Shown: positions 53,743-64,000 of the stretch, one piece after another
How the letters are laid out: each line of letters opens with the position of its first letter
Numbering within the stretch: position 1 is the first letter of the stretch
Source of the DNA: Melastoma dodecandrum
Taxonomy: Eukaryota > Streptophyta > Magnoliopsida > Myrtales > Melastomataceae
DNA length: 64,000 nt
Assembly: GCA_029817715.1 (NCBI GenBank)
Contig: JARUPY010000538.1
Location: 310,001 to 374,000 of the forward strand
Direction of reading: 5' to 3'
Notes under the pieces: generated by a model
Databases searched by the model: none
What the model saw: the letters and a program-made list of their open reading frames with translations, nothing else
Told to the model about the DNA's origin: nothing
Program-made: the position numbers and the translations under genes

Positions 53743-55895
53743 ATGGCTCGGAAGAACGTCAAGAGGGAGCCCGACAATGCCGGCGTCCGCCCCGGCAAAG
53801 CCGCCGGGAAAAGGAAGGCGGATTATGCCGCCGGCGTCGCTGCGGCTACTGCGGAGGAGGAGGAGGAGCGGAGTTTTAGAGCGGTCAAGCGGGAGAAGGT
53901 CTCCAGCCGGGGGTTCGAGAGGGAACGTGGCGAGTCATCGAGGTCTCAGCCGCAGACGAGTCAGGACGGGGATGACATCGCCAGGCGCATCCTCAGGTCG
54001 CAGTATCGCGCAGTTATGAACCTTATCAGCGGTTCGTCTTTAGTTTTTATGGCTCATTTATGAAAAGTTCAAGGATTATTGTGCCGATTTCATCATTATT
54101 GGAATAGTGAGGATTTTGGAATGCAGATGAGAGGGATGATCTGTTGAAAGCCGACTCGCAGAAGTTCGGTAGCATCATAACCGAAGTCGATAAGTTGCAT
54201 CAACTAGGTATTAGTCGTGGATTGTGCAAATACTAAGTTTAATCTACCCTTTGAACAGCATATTTTCCTGCCGAGACTACAAGGGATACTCTGTAGTAGA
54301 AAGACGTGCTGGCTGTAGTTTTTGTCTAATTCTTCGTTTATGCTTCTCAACACCTAACAGTTCAGAAGCCTAGAGAGCAGGTCGCAGATGCTGAGGCGCT
54401 CTTGGACATTTCCAGTACATTGGTTAGCTCTGTAAAGTCACATAGTAGTGAGGGCGTGACGCCTTCGGATTTCATTACTGGCTTGATCAAGGGGTATGGC
54501 CAGCCTACTGGAGGATTTCAGACAGTCGAAGGTGATCAGGCTCAGATTAATTGGAAAGATCTCGGGATTGCTGTTTCGCCAATTTTCAGGAAGTTCAATG
54601 GTTGCTGCACGATGTGAGTTAGCATATTCTTGGTTCACATTTTGAAAATGTTAGTTGGTGCACCTGTGGGAAACTTATTAATGTGGTATTTTTGTAGGCT
54701 TGGACCAATGGACACTCAATTAAAGCAGCGGAAGGTTGCTGTTCCTAGGCCGCGCACGAGGCCAGCTGAAAGTGCTAGACCTGATGAGGTAATATTCTGT
54801 TTTTGTTTATGCAGGGTTCGCTGCCGTGTTCAGTAAAAGTTGATGGCAGGCAGAGTGTATTAGTGTAACTTATCTACTTAATTTGTGTTTGCATTGTTGT
54901 TCGCCAATTAATGTCATATGTGGTGAATATATGTTTTAGTTAAAGTGTGGCCTTTGAGATAATTTATTTGCAGCATGTTTCTTAGGCCGCTTCCTAATAA
55001 AACTTGTCACATTGACTTCTTTATAGTTGATGGAGTGTTGTTTATACTTGTAAGTTCGCTGCTGGATATAAATGCTTGGCTTTGTAGATCTAAGTCTTGC
55101 ATTTCATTCCATCAGTTAAGTTAAATTTGTGGGATTAAGCATTTTTCTACTACAGCTTGATGATGTAGGGGTGGAAGAGAAGACTGACACGGACAAGAAT
55201 ATGTGCACAATCTTTGAGATACTGAAGAAGAAGAAGCGTGTCAGACTCGAAGCTCTAATCCTTAACAGGAAATCTTTTGCACAAACCATCGAAAACTTGT
55301 TTGCCTTATCATTCTTGGTTAAAGATGGGCGGGTTGAGATTACATTGGATGATAAAGGCTGTCACTTTGCATGTATGCTTCATCTCGCTGTCTAATTCAA
55401 TGAATATCTTTATGCCTTTTCTCTTTCATTTTCTGTAGTTCTCCTGACATACTCATTTGTTTTTCTTAATACAGCACCAATGAATGCTCCTGATTCTCAG
55501 GATGTTTTGTCGGGAATTGTCTCCTACAGCCACTTTGTCTTCAGATTTGATTACGCAGACTGGAAGGTGAGAGTCTTTTCAATAAATCCGGACTGAAACC
55601 GTCCCTAATTACTAATATTGTGGGTTTGATTTGATTGCAGATGATGATGGAAGTGATACCGACCGGGGAAGAGTTGATACCTCATAGGGTGTCCGCAGAC
55701 AATATCCCTGCTTCTCAGGCAGAACCCGTGATGTGTAATTCTCTGGCTGGCCAATCTACTACTCCAATTAGGATATTTACCAGGAACCGGGGTTTGGTCA
55801 TACAGGACGAGACTGTCATCGAAGATTCGCCAGAAGTTGAATGCATGAAGCCAAGAGGGACAGCAATTAGAAAATGTAAACGTAAAATTGTGTGA
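53743..55895 (+). CDS. NSE4: SMC5-SMC6 complex kleisin subunit NSE4
   Basis: Seven exons (53743-54031, 54127-54207, 54361-54613, 54698-54788, 55156-55372, 55475-55566, 55641-55895) keep phase and give 425 residues, close to Arabidopsis NSE4A. The N-terminus is basic and Ala/Glu-rich. The kleisin N-terminal part has RILRSQYRAVMNLIS and DSQKFGSIITEVDKLHQL (about 84-125). The winged-helix C-terminal part includes NMCTIFEILKKKKRVRLEAL, QTIENLFALSFLVKDGRVEI and SYSHFVFRFDYADWKMM. NSE4 bridges the SMC5 and SMC6 heads and is needed for DNA repair by recombination in the nucleus. The first ATG of the frame, MARKNVKREPD, was taken. Confidence 0.92.
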
Positions 55896-56286
55896 GATAA
55901 GGGATACTGATTATTTAGGATGAAATCTTTTTGGTTAGTATGTATAGTCAGGCCTATTTTTGGTTAGCAACAGTCTTAATAGCCCTAGGCCTGGTACAAT
56001 TTCAGTACTAAGGTAATTCCAGTTCCCTGGAAAGCTTTGGTTGCCTGTGTATATATTCGTGGTTTGCTTGGTTTTTGAGCTTAAGAGTAAATTCTTAAAA
56101 ACCATTCGGCACCATAACATCAAATAGAAAAAAAAAGTAATTAATGCGAGGGTCATCACATAACCTTAACGCCAAATGACATTTTAACATCGCGAGACTA
56201 AGGCTTTAACTACGACAGAAGTAAAGTTCCTAAAGCATAAACCATACCAACGGAGGGAAATGGAACTAACAAATCAAGGTACATAG

Positions 56287-58577
56287 TCAAATCCCAGGCC
56301 TGCTCAATTCTTCCATCCCATGTGCGAAATGGCACCTGTCCCCAAAGTTGCACGAGCCTTTAGCGAAGTTGTCGCATAGCTTGGTCTTGAAGTTGCTTCT
56401 GGGAGCATGCGGTGCACCGTGGTTCTTCATGCCATGCCCAGAGCTGATGTTGGCAATGAGTTCTCGGACCATGATACTGGCTTGCTTGATCTGGTCAAAT
56501 GTTCCCTCGAGCACAATGTTCCTCAAGTTGGGATCCGTGTCGTGGTCCCTGATGGAGAGCTTGACTCCAGTGACGCGAGACACTTGCTTTGAATTCACCC
56601 CATTCCTTCCAATTATCGGTCCAGCAAGTGATCCATCGATGCTTATCTTGGCAGTCGCAGAAGTCCCGAAGCTTGCTGCTGCATCAGAAAGGCCAGAACC
56701 AGGTCGATGTGGCTCACCCCTTCCACCATACCTTCCAGGAGGTGCTGCCATGAAACGAGGATCCTCGAAGGAGGATGTCGCCGACTTACCGAGTTCCCAT
56801 TCCCCGTGGGCAAAATGGCATTTGTCACCAAACTTGCAGCCTTCAGCTGTGTTGTATTTATTGCACAGACGGGTCTTCACGGATTGAGACGATGGGCTCT
56901 CTGGAAAAGGAGCTGGAGGGTGCCTTGATGGAGGGGCAACAGATGGGATGCTACCAAGATTAAGCATCTGTGAAACAGCCTTGAAACCTCCAGGCACATA
57001 ATGCATAAAATGACATCCCTCACCAAATGGACAGCCGGAAGTGCTGAAATTAAGCGTAGAAGCTTGTTATAAAGGGAAAATTTGATACAGCATGCCAATA
57101 TCATATCAGTAAGGAGCACAAGTCGTCAGTTTCAAAAACATACTTCTCGGCCTTAGCCATCTTCCTGCAAATAAACTGGCAACAAACATTTTCTCCATAG
57201 GGAATTTCATTTTTGAACCTTAAAACCACCCAGCAGCTAAATATATACGATAACCAAAACACAAGATATCATTATTCTATTCCCTCAACTGCCAGCTTGT
57301 GAGAGATGGACGACCCACAACACATATGAGCATGAAGCTAAATACCAGGAGGGAAAAACAAAGAGAAGATTAAAGAATTTGCATGTCAACCGTCAGTATT
57401 CCCACACCACCATATGGCTTTTGGGACTTATGCGTTTTAGTAATATATAGGCATAGCCTGGGGTATGTTCCCCATATAGTGAGGGAGAAGATTTGGCAAT
57501 TAAGGTTTCCATCACGGCTCAGACTCGTTTAAAATACATGTCAGTGTTGCTTCATTATGGTCGGCAGCGATTAAGTAGTGGGCAAGCATCCCTCGAATTG
57601 GATTTCAGTTTATCCTGCCCGTACATAATAATGATTTCCATCCGATCCTCCACGAACCAATAGTTTCCGTTCTGTAAGCTTTGTTAAGATTATGACAAAG
57701 AGAGAAATGATACCTGTAGCACAACTCTCCAATTCATTAGTCTATAGATCACAATAAATTTACTTCCGGAATAATACATAAATGAATTATTCTAGAGAGC
57801 TGACAATTCAAATAAAATACAATGTACTTAGAACCATTTCTTTCGTATAAGTTAAGATTTGAACCTGAAAAACTTTGTGCATGGCTTGGATTTGCTTCCT
57901 ATACCACTCGTATTTGTCTCCCCTTCTGTTACAGAACATTAATTGATTTATTTCAGGTAAATGCTCGAGTGAATTAAGGATTTTGTGCTTTTACCAATGC
58001 CAACGTCTGTTGCATAATTACCACTGTAATAATCAACAATATTCTCGCGCTTACAATGTAATTTACCCCTTTCACTTATTATCAGACTCATTGAACTAAT
58101 CACATTCTTTTGATATACACAGGTGTTTATCATGCACTCAGCCATCAAACAAAGGCCGTGTAGCTGCACACTCAAAAGGATGCGGATAATCGACTAAACA
58201 CAAGCTTCAGTAGATACTCCTGCGGCCTTCACCGAACTCCTAACTACTCGAGAATTCACTTTAAAGCAGATGATGAACACATTATAAAATCTACACAAAT
58301 CAAGCATTCAAGTCGAAACCACCTCCAAAAAAGCAGAGAAAAAACCACGGAAACCCTAGAAACAGGGATCCAATCCAATCCAACAAAATATCCGCCCTAA
58401 AAACCCTTGGGACGCCTCCTACGAGAAAATTCACTAGCAGCGAAACGAATCCACAAAAGAATTCGGAAAAACTAGAAAACGAGGCTAACCTTGCTTAGAT
58501 CTCTTGAAGGAGCCGCCATTGCCGTTGACGACGCCGGCTTCGGGGTTCCCTCGCTTCCGCATCCCGCCGTAACTCAT
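56287..58577 (-). CDS. CCCH zinc-finger / KH-domain RNA-binding protein (C3H36/C3H52-like)
   Basis: Three exons (58577-58490, 57925-57865, 57043-56287) give 301 residues. The first finger is C45-x8-C54-x5-C60-x3-H64, built across the exon 2/3 junction. The second is CNKYNTAEGCKFGDKCHFAH (C-x8-C-x5-C-x3-H). A KH domain follows, with the GxxG loop GRNG (AKISIDGSLAGPIIGRNG). The third finger (CDNFAKGSCNFGDRCHFAH) is C-x7-C-x5-C-x3-H. This CCCH-CCCH-KH-CCCH order is that of Arabidopsis At3g12130/At5g06770. Such proteins bind RNA and are thought to act in mRNA metabolism. Start at MSYGGMRKRG; no ATG lies upstream in frame within the leader. It is convergent with NSE4; 56,100-56,286 is its 3' UTR. 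Confidence 0.9.
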
Positions 58578-59480
58578 CTCCTCGACTCCCGCCGACTTCC
58601 TCGCTGGCGAATCGCCGGGGCCGCGTGAGGACGGAGCTCCCACGCTAGGGCTTCCGTACGACCGATGCAGGTACGTAAAAAATCTCTCGAATCTGTTTCC
58701 CCCTTTTTTTTTTTCTCACGCGAGGGGAATCAATGAATCGTGAGGAGGAGGGAAACGAAAATCTGATCGCCAGGCGGCGAAAGGAGGGCTACGGAAGAAT
58801 GGGCCCATGGGCTTGTACTAAACAGGCCTAGTAGCTTGATAACGGTCTCTCAATTTGGGCCCATTTAGTTAGAGCTAACTTTTATGCGTGTGAGACTCCT
58901 GAATTAAATAATACATTGTTTAGTGACACGTGTATATTGATTCGACAAAATCAAATGGAGAAATTAAAATTCAAGGAAACCTATTTATGGATACCATCTT
59001 GGAGAAAAAAGTGTGAAGGAAGGATTAATTAAGGCACGTGTTGGTTGTGAGCGTATTACCTCATCCTCACCGCAGAAGGCAAATACCGCGTCCAGATTAA
59101 CAAAACATCAAGGAATTAAATGCTGGATTCTCCAAATTCGCAACGGGGAGATTTTCTTGGCCTTTATTTTTTGCCACTTACTTTTTCTTCCATAAACGTT
59201 ACGTAATCCACTGCATTTTTTTATTATATTTCTGAGGATTTCATTCTTCTGGCTGGTGATAAGGAAACATAAATCAACGATTGAAGGTGTGTGGGATTCT
59301 GTCAAACAACAAGTGTCATAATTTTTTTTTTTGGGGGGAGGGGGGTTGGTGTAAAAGTCGCTCATATTTGATATGTTTCGATTATTTGATTCGTCCTAGA
59401 TTTTGGGTCCTTGGAGAGGATGTCCCTGAGTTTGAGTTAATGATGGCATCAGAAACATTGCCCATTTCACCTGAGCTTCC
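58578..59480. other. Divergent intergenic region
   Basis: Upstream of both the CCCH gene and the C2H2 gene. Site II-like TGGGCC/GGCCCA words lie at 58801-58863 near the CCCH gene. A T-run followed by a G-run is at 59322-59346. No gene seen. Confidence 0.5.
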
Positions 59481-59481
59481 G

Positions 59482-59489
59482 CTATATAA
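59482..59489 (+). promoter_or_regulatory. TATA box of the C2H2 zinc-finger gene
   Basis: CTATATAAAG, about 118 bp before the ATG at 59607, implying a 5' UTR of about 90 bp. Confidence 0.65.
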
Positions 59490-59606
59490 AGGCCCCGGAA
59501 GGCGTCCTCAATTTCCACACCCCCATCAAAATCTCTCCCTCCCTCGAGTTTCTTGATCTTTTTGCTCCCTTCCCTTCTTCTTTTTCCTGGTTTTGTGTAG
59601 GCGAGG

Positions 59607-60998
59607 ATGGAGTTCCCGGGGAACAGAACGTCTCTCACGCTCGGCCTCGGCGTCGGGGGAGGAGAATCCTCCGCGAGCCACGGACAGCGGACTCCTGACA
59701 CGGTGTGGGACCTCCCCCGCAACAACCCCAACTACGGCTTCCTTGGCCATGTCCCGAATGTCAGCCAGCTGGGCATTAGCCGACTCTATGCGGCGAATGA
59801 GTTCAGAAAGGCCATCATTACGCCTTACACGCTGCGTGTCCACAGTATGTTGGAGTACCATCATGTCCCAGATAAGCATGGGGTTACTCTCCCGCTCTTT
59901 CGTGGCACGGGTGAGGTGAGCGTCGCTGAGATTGTGAGGCCTTCCTATCCTCATGCCTTGCTCAACGGGGATCGCCTCGTGCTTTCAAAGGAGAGACCCG
60001 GGTACCTCCGTAGCAACATGGCCCCACTGCTCGGGGATCCTCTGACGAATGTCAATGGTATTCGGAAAGAGGCCAATAAGCGCGTTGAGTTTCCGATGGT
60101 CGCCGAACAGGCTGATCCGTGGGCTCTGCCAAGAGTTGTCGAGAACCCTACTTCTGGCTACAACAATAAGCATAATGAAGTTCGGATCAGCAAGAAGCCT
60201 ATTGATGTGGAGCCTCTCCGATTTTACATCCCAACCAATGTCCGCGACGGAAACAACGTAGCCCGTCCCAAGGTCGAGTCCAATAATGATGATAAGTCCG
60301 ACACTGCTAGTGCCTCGATGAATGGAAGAAGACATAACTACAGGAGGGCTCGCAGCGAGCAACACAAAAAGTATGGCCCATACACCTGCCCAAGATGCAT
60401 GGACGTGTTCCCAACGTCGCAGTCGTTTGCGGCCCATGTGAGTGGTCATTACCGAAGAGACAGGGGCAGCACCATCCGCGAGCCGATCACGAGTCTCCAA
60501 AATGCTGCCAAGAAACTTAGGAAGGCAAACAGGAGGCTGGCAGAACGTTGCGTCCCATACGCAGAGCCCAGACGGTACGTCTGCTCGCGATGCAACGTTG
60601 AGCTGGAAACACCACATGCGTTTGCTGCCCACTTATCTTCCCACTATAAGGAGGAGGTCAGTTGGGGACCGGGCAGGGAAGCCACAAATGACGCCAGGCA
60701 AGAAATCCCAACCCCAAACCCCTTCGAGGAGGCTGCCACCCTACTCCCGGTGGTCGACTGGCTGGCATTGACCCTGAAGAAGGTGTTGGCCCGGCGTAGG
60801 AAGAGATCACCCGACCAGAATATCAATACATCCGCAATGCCTCCTCCAGGTAATTCTTCATCGTCGTCGTCATCAGCGCCTTGGGAGGCGGTGGAAGCAC
60901 CGGCAGTCAAGATGGATTACAAGGCCGAAGAGGAGGACGAGGTGGTAGAGGTTGATGCATTTGGGTCGAAGATCAAGAAGGAGCCGTGGTCAACGTAG
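59607..60998 (+). CDS. C2H2 zinc-finger protein with N-terminal EAR-like motif, intronless
   Basis: 463 residues, single exon, start MEFPGNRTSLTLGLGVGGGE. LTLGLG (residues 10-15) fits the LxLxL EAR repression motif that recruits TOPLESS co-repressors. Two C2H2 fingers follow, CPRCMDVFPTSQSFAAHVSGH (near 262-282) and CSRCNVELETPHAFAAHLSSH (near 331-351), both C-x2-C-x12-H-x3-H with SFAAH/AFAAH in place of the common plant QALGGH. A basic cluster ARRRKRSP near 400 may be a nuclear signal. Ser-run and acidic tails follow. It is probably a transcriptional repressor of the plant C1-type group; target genes are unknown. AATAAA lies about 60 bp after the stop. Confidence 0.85.
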   Translation: MEFPGNRTSLTLGLGVGGGESSASHGQRTPDTVWDLPRNNPNYGFLGHVPNVSQLGISRLYAANEFRKAIITPYTLRVHSMLEYHHVPDKHGVTLPLFRGTGEVSVAEIVRPSYPHALLNGDRLVLSKERPGYLRSNMAPLLGDPLTNVNGIRKEANKRVEFPMVAEQADPWALPRVVENPTSGYNNKHNEVRISKKPIDVEPLRFYIPTNVRDGNNVARPKVESNNDDKSDTASASMNGRRHNYRRARSEQHKKYGPYTCPRCMDVFPTSQSFAAHVSGHYRRDRGSTIREPITSLQNAAKKLRKANRRLAERCVPYAEPRRYVCSRCNVELETPHAFAAHLSSHYKEEVSWGPGREATNDARQEIPTPNPFEEAATLLPVVDWLALTLKKVLARRRKRSPDQNINTSAMPPPGNSSSSSSSAPWEAVEAPAVKMDYKAEEEDEVVEVDAFGSKIKKEPWST

Positions 60999-61147
60999 CA
61001 AGTGAAGTGGTCTTCTGGAATGCCTGTCTCTCTGTCTTTCTTTCTTTATTTAGTCGGAGTCAATAAAAAGGGTTGTCTTTATAGAATCTTTTCCGTTGAA
61101 GGTAATTTATGATAAAGATTAATGGATATTAAAATTAGTAACAGAAA

Positions 61148-61446
61148 TGTTATTTAAATGGGTCATTAAATAGAGCATTTAAGTAGATGATTAAATATGT
61201 CATTTAAGGTATCGGTTTCTTTTGACATTTGGTTTTCTTACTCCTCCCTATATATAAAGAGACGTGTAGACATTTCTTGTAAGTGAGAGAAAAAAATATA
61301 AGAAACAGAAATCGCAGCCAAAACATTAAGGGCAGCAGCTCTGCAGAAGGTTTCTTCTATCCAACAAAAGGTCGTCGGCAGTGAACCTACGTTCTGCTAA
61401 CACCTTCTCCCTTCATATCCAATCCATTCACATATAACCCCTAACA
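61148..61446 (+). repeat. 5' LTR of the copia element
   Basis: 299 bp, starting TGTTA and ending TAACA, a perfect 5-bp terminal inversion. A TATA box (CTATATATAAAG) is at 61248-61259. The second LTR is not in the window, so the left boundary rests on the terminal words only. Confidence 0.65.
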
Positions 61447-61450
61447 AATT

Positions 61451-61462
61451 TGGTATCAGAGC
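61451..61462 (+). other. Primer-binding site, initiator tRNA-Met type
   Basis: TGGTATCAGAGC, the complement of the 3' end of plant initiator tRNA-Met, 4 bp after the LTR. Confidence 0.9.
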
Positions 61463-61472
61463 GCAGAAGATC

Positions 61473-64000
61473 ATGTCTGCATCCGTTGGTAACATGTTCT
61501 TTACTTTTTCTCCCAACCAAATCCCCATCTTCGACGGTGAGCACTTCGACTATTGGAGTTATCAAATGGAGACCATTTTCCTTTCGCAAGATCTATGGAA
61601 ACTTGTGGAGGAAGGCTACAAAGAAGTTCTAGAAGGAATCTCTCTCCTAAAAGGTGACAACACTTTCACAGAAGGTGTCATCAACCCCACAGAAGATGAA
61701 CATAAGGTGTACAAGAAAAACGTCGTGAAGAATGCTATGGCTCTGCGGATTCTGCAACAATCCGTGAGCAAAACCATTTACCCGAGGATATACGGCCTGA
61801 AGTAGGTGAATGAAGCATGAGAGGTCCTAAAGAAGGAGTTCAAAGGGTCACAGAAGGTGATCTCTATAAAGCTGTAGAACCTTTGGAGAGACTTCGACAA
61901 TCTATCCATGAAAGACGCAGAAAACGTCAAAGACTACTTCTCAAGGATCGTTGAAATCCTCAATCAATTCAAGAGTTGCGGAGAAGTTGTTCTGGATTGA
62001 AAAGTCGTGGAGAAAATCCTCAGAAGCTTGCCACAAAAGTTTGAGCATGTGGTAACCGTGATTGAAGAGATGAAGGATCTCGCAGAAGTTTCCATCTATG
62101 AATTAATGGGTTTCCTAGAAGCCCATGAGAATCGGGTCAGCAAGTACCAGCCATAGTAGAGCAAGCATTTCAAGTGTAGTTGAATGTTTTTGAGCAGAAG
62201 CAAGAATGTTATGGAAACAAAAGAAGGTCCTACGACAGAGGACGCGGAGGCAGGTCTCGTGACAGAGGCAGAGGCTATGCAAAGGACGACCAAATGGTCA
62301 GCACAGAAGCCGTCATGGAGAAGCAGAAGCAGGATGCCGCATCTGCAGAAAGAATAATCATGAAACAAAAGATTATCGTCTTCGATGCAATAGATGTAAG
62401 TTCCCAACTCACTCAGATCGTGATTGCTGGTACAAAGATAAAGAGCAAAAGCATGAACAGAAGCATAAGGACAGAAGCTCGGTAAATTTCTCTAAGGAAG
62501 ATGAACCTTCTAAAGTTTTCTATTCTTCCTCTAACACCATATAAGATATGAATGAGATATGGTTCCTCGATAGTGGTTGTAGTAACCATGTCACAGGGAT
62601 CAAGAAGAACTTTGTGGAGCTTGATGAGAAATACAACTCTCTCTTGGAACTTGGAGATAACAAGAAGTTAATGATAGAAGATAAATGTGTTGTTTCAGTT
62701 TTCAGTGCAGAAGGTCAACAAAAGAGGATGCACGACGTCTTCTACACTCTAGAAATCGCACAGAACCTACTAAGTGTGGGACAGATGATGAAAAATGGCT
62801 ACAAGTTGGTTTTTGCAGAAGGTCAATGTGAGATAACGGACAGAAACAGATATAAGGTCTCGGTCGTGAAGATGACGTCCAACAATTTGTTCCCGTTAAA
62901 GATGACTCCTTACAGCAATGTGGTTCTCAAAACTGAGGTTGTAGATGATTCTCATCTTTGGCATCTTAGGTATGGACATTTGAACAGGAAAGGTTTAGCT
63001 CTATTGAAGCATAAGGATATGGTGGTAGGATTACCTTATATACAAGCTGCAGAAGGTGACGTTTGTGAATGATGTGTCTTCAGAAAGTATCATCGTCTTC
63101 CATTCCCAAACACATCATGGAGAGCTCAAGCCCCTCTCGAGCTGGTTCATGCAGATATTTGTGGACCGACTCAGACTCCGTCTCTCGGTAACAGAAGATA
63201 CTTTCTGTTATTCGTAGATGACTATACTAGAATGATTTGGCTTTATTTTCTTGAGAGGAAGTTAGATGCTTTTACCACCTTTATGAAGTTCAAAGCACTT
63301 ACAGAGAATCAAAGTGGATATAGGATTAAGACCTTGAGGACAGATCACGGAGGAGAGTTTCTGTCGAGACCATTCTTGGACTATTGCCAACAGAAAGGGA
63401 TACAGAGGTAGTTGACTCTGCAGTATTCTCCACAGCAGAATGGAGTCGCAGAAAGAAAGAACAGAACCATAGTGGAGATGGCCAAAAGCATGTTAAAGGC
63501 AAATGTCTACCCAACAAGCTCTGGGCAGAAGCTGTTAACACATCTACCTACCTTCTGAACAGATCCCCTACAAAAGCAGTTAGGGACATGACACCATATG
63601 AAGCGTGGCACAGAAGGAAGCCCATGGTAAATCAATTGAAAGTATTTGGGTGCATTGGATATACACTCACACCTTCTCAAGGAAGAGAAAAGTTTGATGA
63701 GAAATGTGAGAAGTTGATTTTCATCGGATATAGTAATGAATCGAAGAGATATCGTCTGTATAATCCGAATACTGACAAGTTAGTTCTGTCGAGAGATGTT
63801 ATCTTTGATGAACATGCAGCTTGGAAGTGGCAAGAAGAGTCTTCTATGACTCAGATGTTCCAGTATACAGAAGCAGTAGCATACGATCAGAACAACAAAA
63901 GCAATATCAGAAGTTACATTGCAGAATCCCATCGAAACAATAGAAGCTAGTTCCTCTAAAACCATTCCAAAAGCAAAGGGTCCTATTAGAGATACACCAC
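61473..64000 (+). pseudogene. Copia polyprotein remnant (gag, protease, integrase)
   Basis: Gag starts at ATG 61473 (FDGEHFDYWSYQME, a copia-type gag opening) and hits TAG at 61803. The protease active site reads WFLDSGCSNHVTG (62557). GAG-pre-integrase is HLWHLRYGHLNRKGLALLKH (62959). The integrase core runs from HADICGPTQTP (63150) through DHGGEF to SPQQNGVAERKNRTIVEMAK (63430-63490) and then, in another frame, LNRSPTKAVRDMTPYEAWH (63555) and VFGCIGYT. A TAG replaces a codon inside the integrase just before 63411. No complete product is possible. Confidence 0.85.

Larger units (their letters stand above)
61148..64000 (+). mobile_element. Ty1/copia retrotransposon, decayed, cut by the right edge
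   Basis: A 5' LTR (61148-61446), an initiator-Met-type primer site (61451), gag, protease, GAG-pre-integrase and integrase segments are in copia order. Stops occur at 61803-61805, 62154-62159, 63070-63072 and elsewhere, and the frame shifts near 63390. The 3' half and second LTR lie outside the window. Confidence 0.88.

Noticed and set aside
56348..56963. Plus-strand frames over the CCCH/KH gene
   Set aside because: Shadows of exon 3 of the minus-strand gene.
57140..57165. Possible extra exon (GAAGATGGCTAAGGCCGAGA) in the CCCH gene
   Set aside because: It would break the first zinc finger, which is restored exactly by joining 57925-57865 to 57043.
59985..60632. 215-codon minus-strand frame
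   Set aside because: Shadow of the intronless C2H2 zinc-finger gene.

Overview
This is nuclear DNA of a flowering plant, most likely a woody eudicot. Genes carry many short GT..AG introns. The proteins are plant families: an LDL2-type demethylase, EMSY-like, DUF716, a chloroplast YqeH GTPase and a fibrillin. Plant Tat-type Ty3/gypsy, copia, hAT and Mutator-like elements lie between them. I cannot fix the species.

Left part (1-13,191): a KH-domain RNA-binding gene runs off the left edge (minus). A DUF716 membrane protein follows (minus). A non-autonomous hAT element at 5767-7043 carries a Mutator-like MITE nested inside it. Next come a two-exon gene for a 66-residue protein (plus), an LDL2-like histone demethylase gene with one intron (minus), and a chloroplast YqeH/BPG2-like circularly permuted GTPase (minus).

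Middle (13,192-33,910): two related Tat-clade retrotransposons, one inside the other. The outer one is old, full of stops and frameshifts, and has lost its integrase. The inner one (14,779-27,683) has 984-bp LTRs in which I find one difference, a 5-bp target duplication GACAG, intact gag-protease and pol frames, and an antisense six-exon gene for a plant mobile domain (PMD) protein with its own TATA box. This insert is the most interesting part of the window.

Right part (33,911-64,000): a small membrane protein gene, a tRNA-Ala(AGC), formate-tetrahydrofolate ligase (plus), a decayed fibrillin copy, an unrecognised Pro/Gln-rich coiled-coil protein (minus), SelO adenylyltransferase (minus), an EMSY-like ENT/Tudor protein (plus), the SMC5/6 kleisin NSE4 (plus), a CCCH/KH zinc-finger protein (minus), a C2H2 zinc-finger protein with an EAR motif (plus), and a decayed Ty1/copia element cut by the right edge. 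The host genes share no obvious pathway, as is usual for a plant chromosome. Several (LDL2-like, EMSY-like, NSE4) act in chromatin. Exon joins were worked out by hand from splice sites and reading phase and add up in frame throughout.
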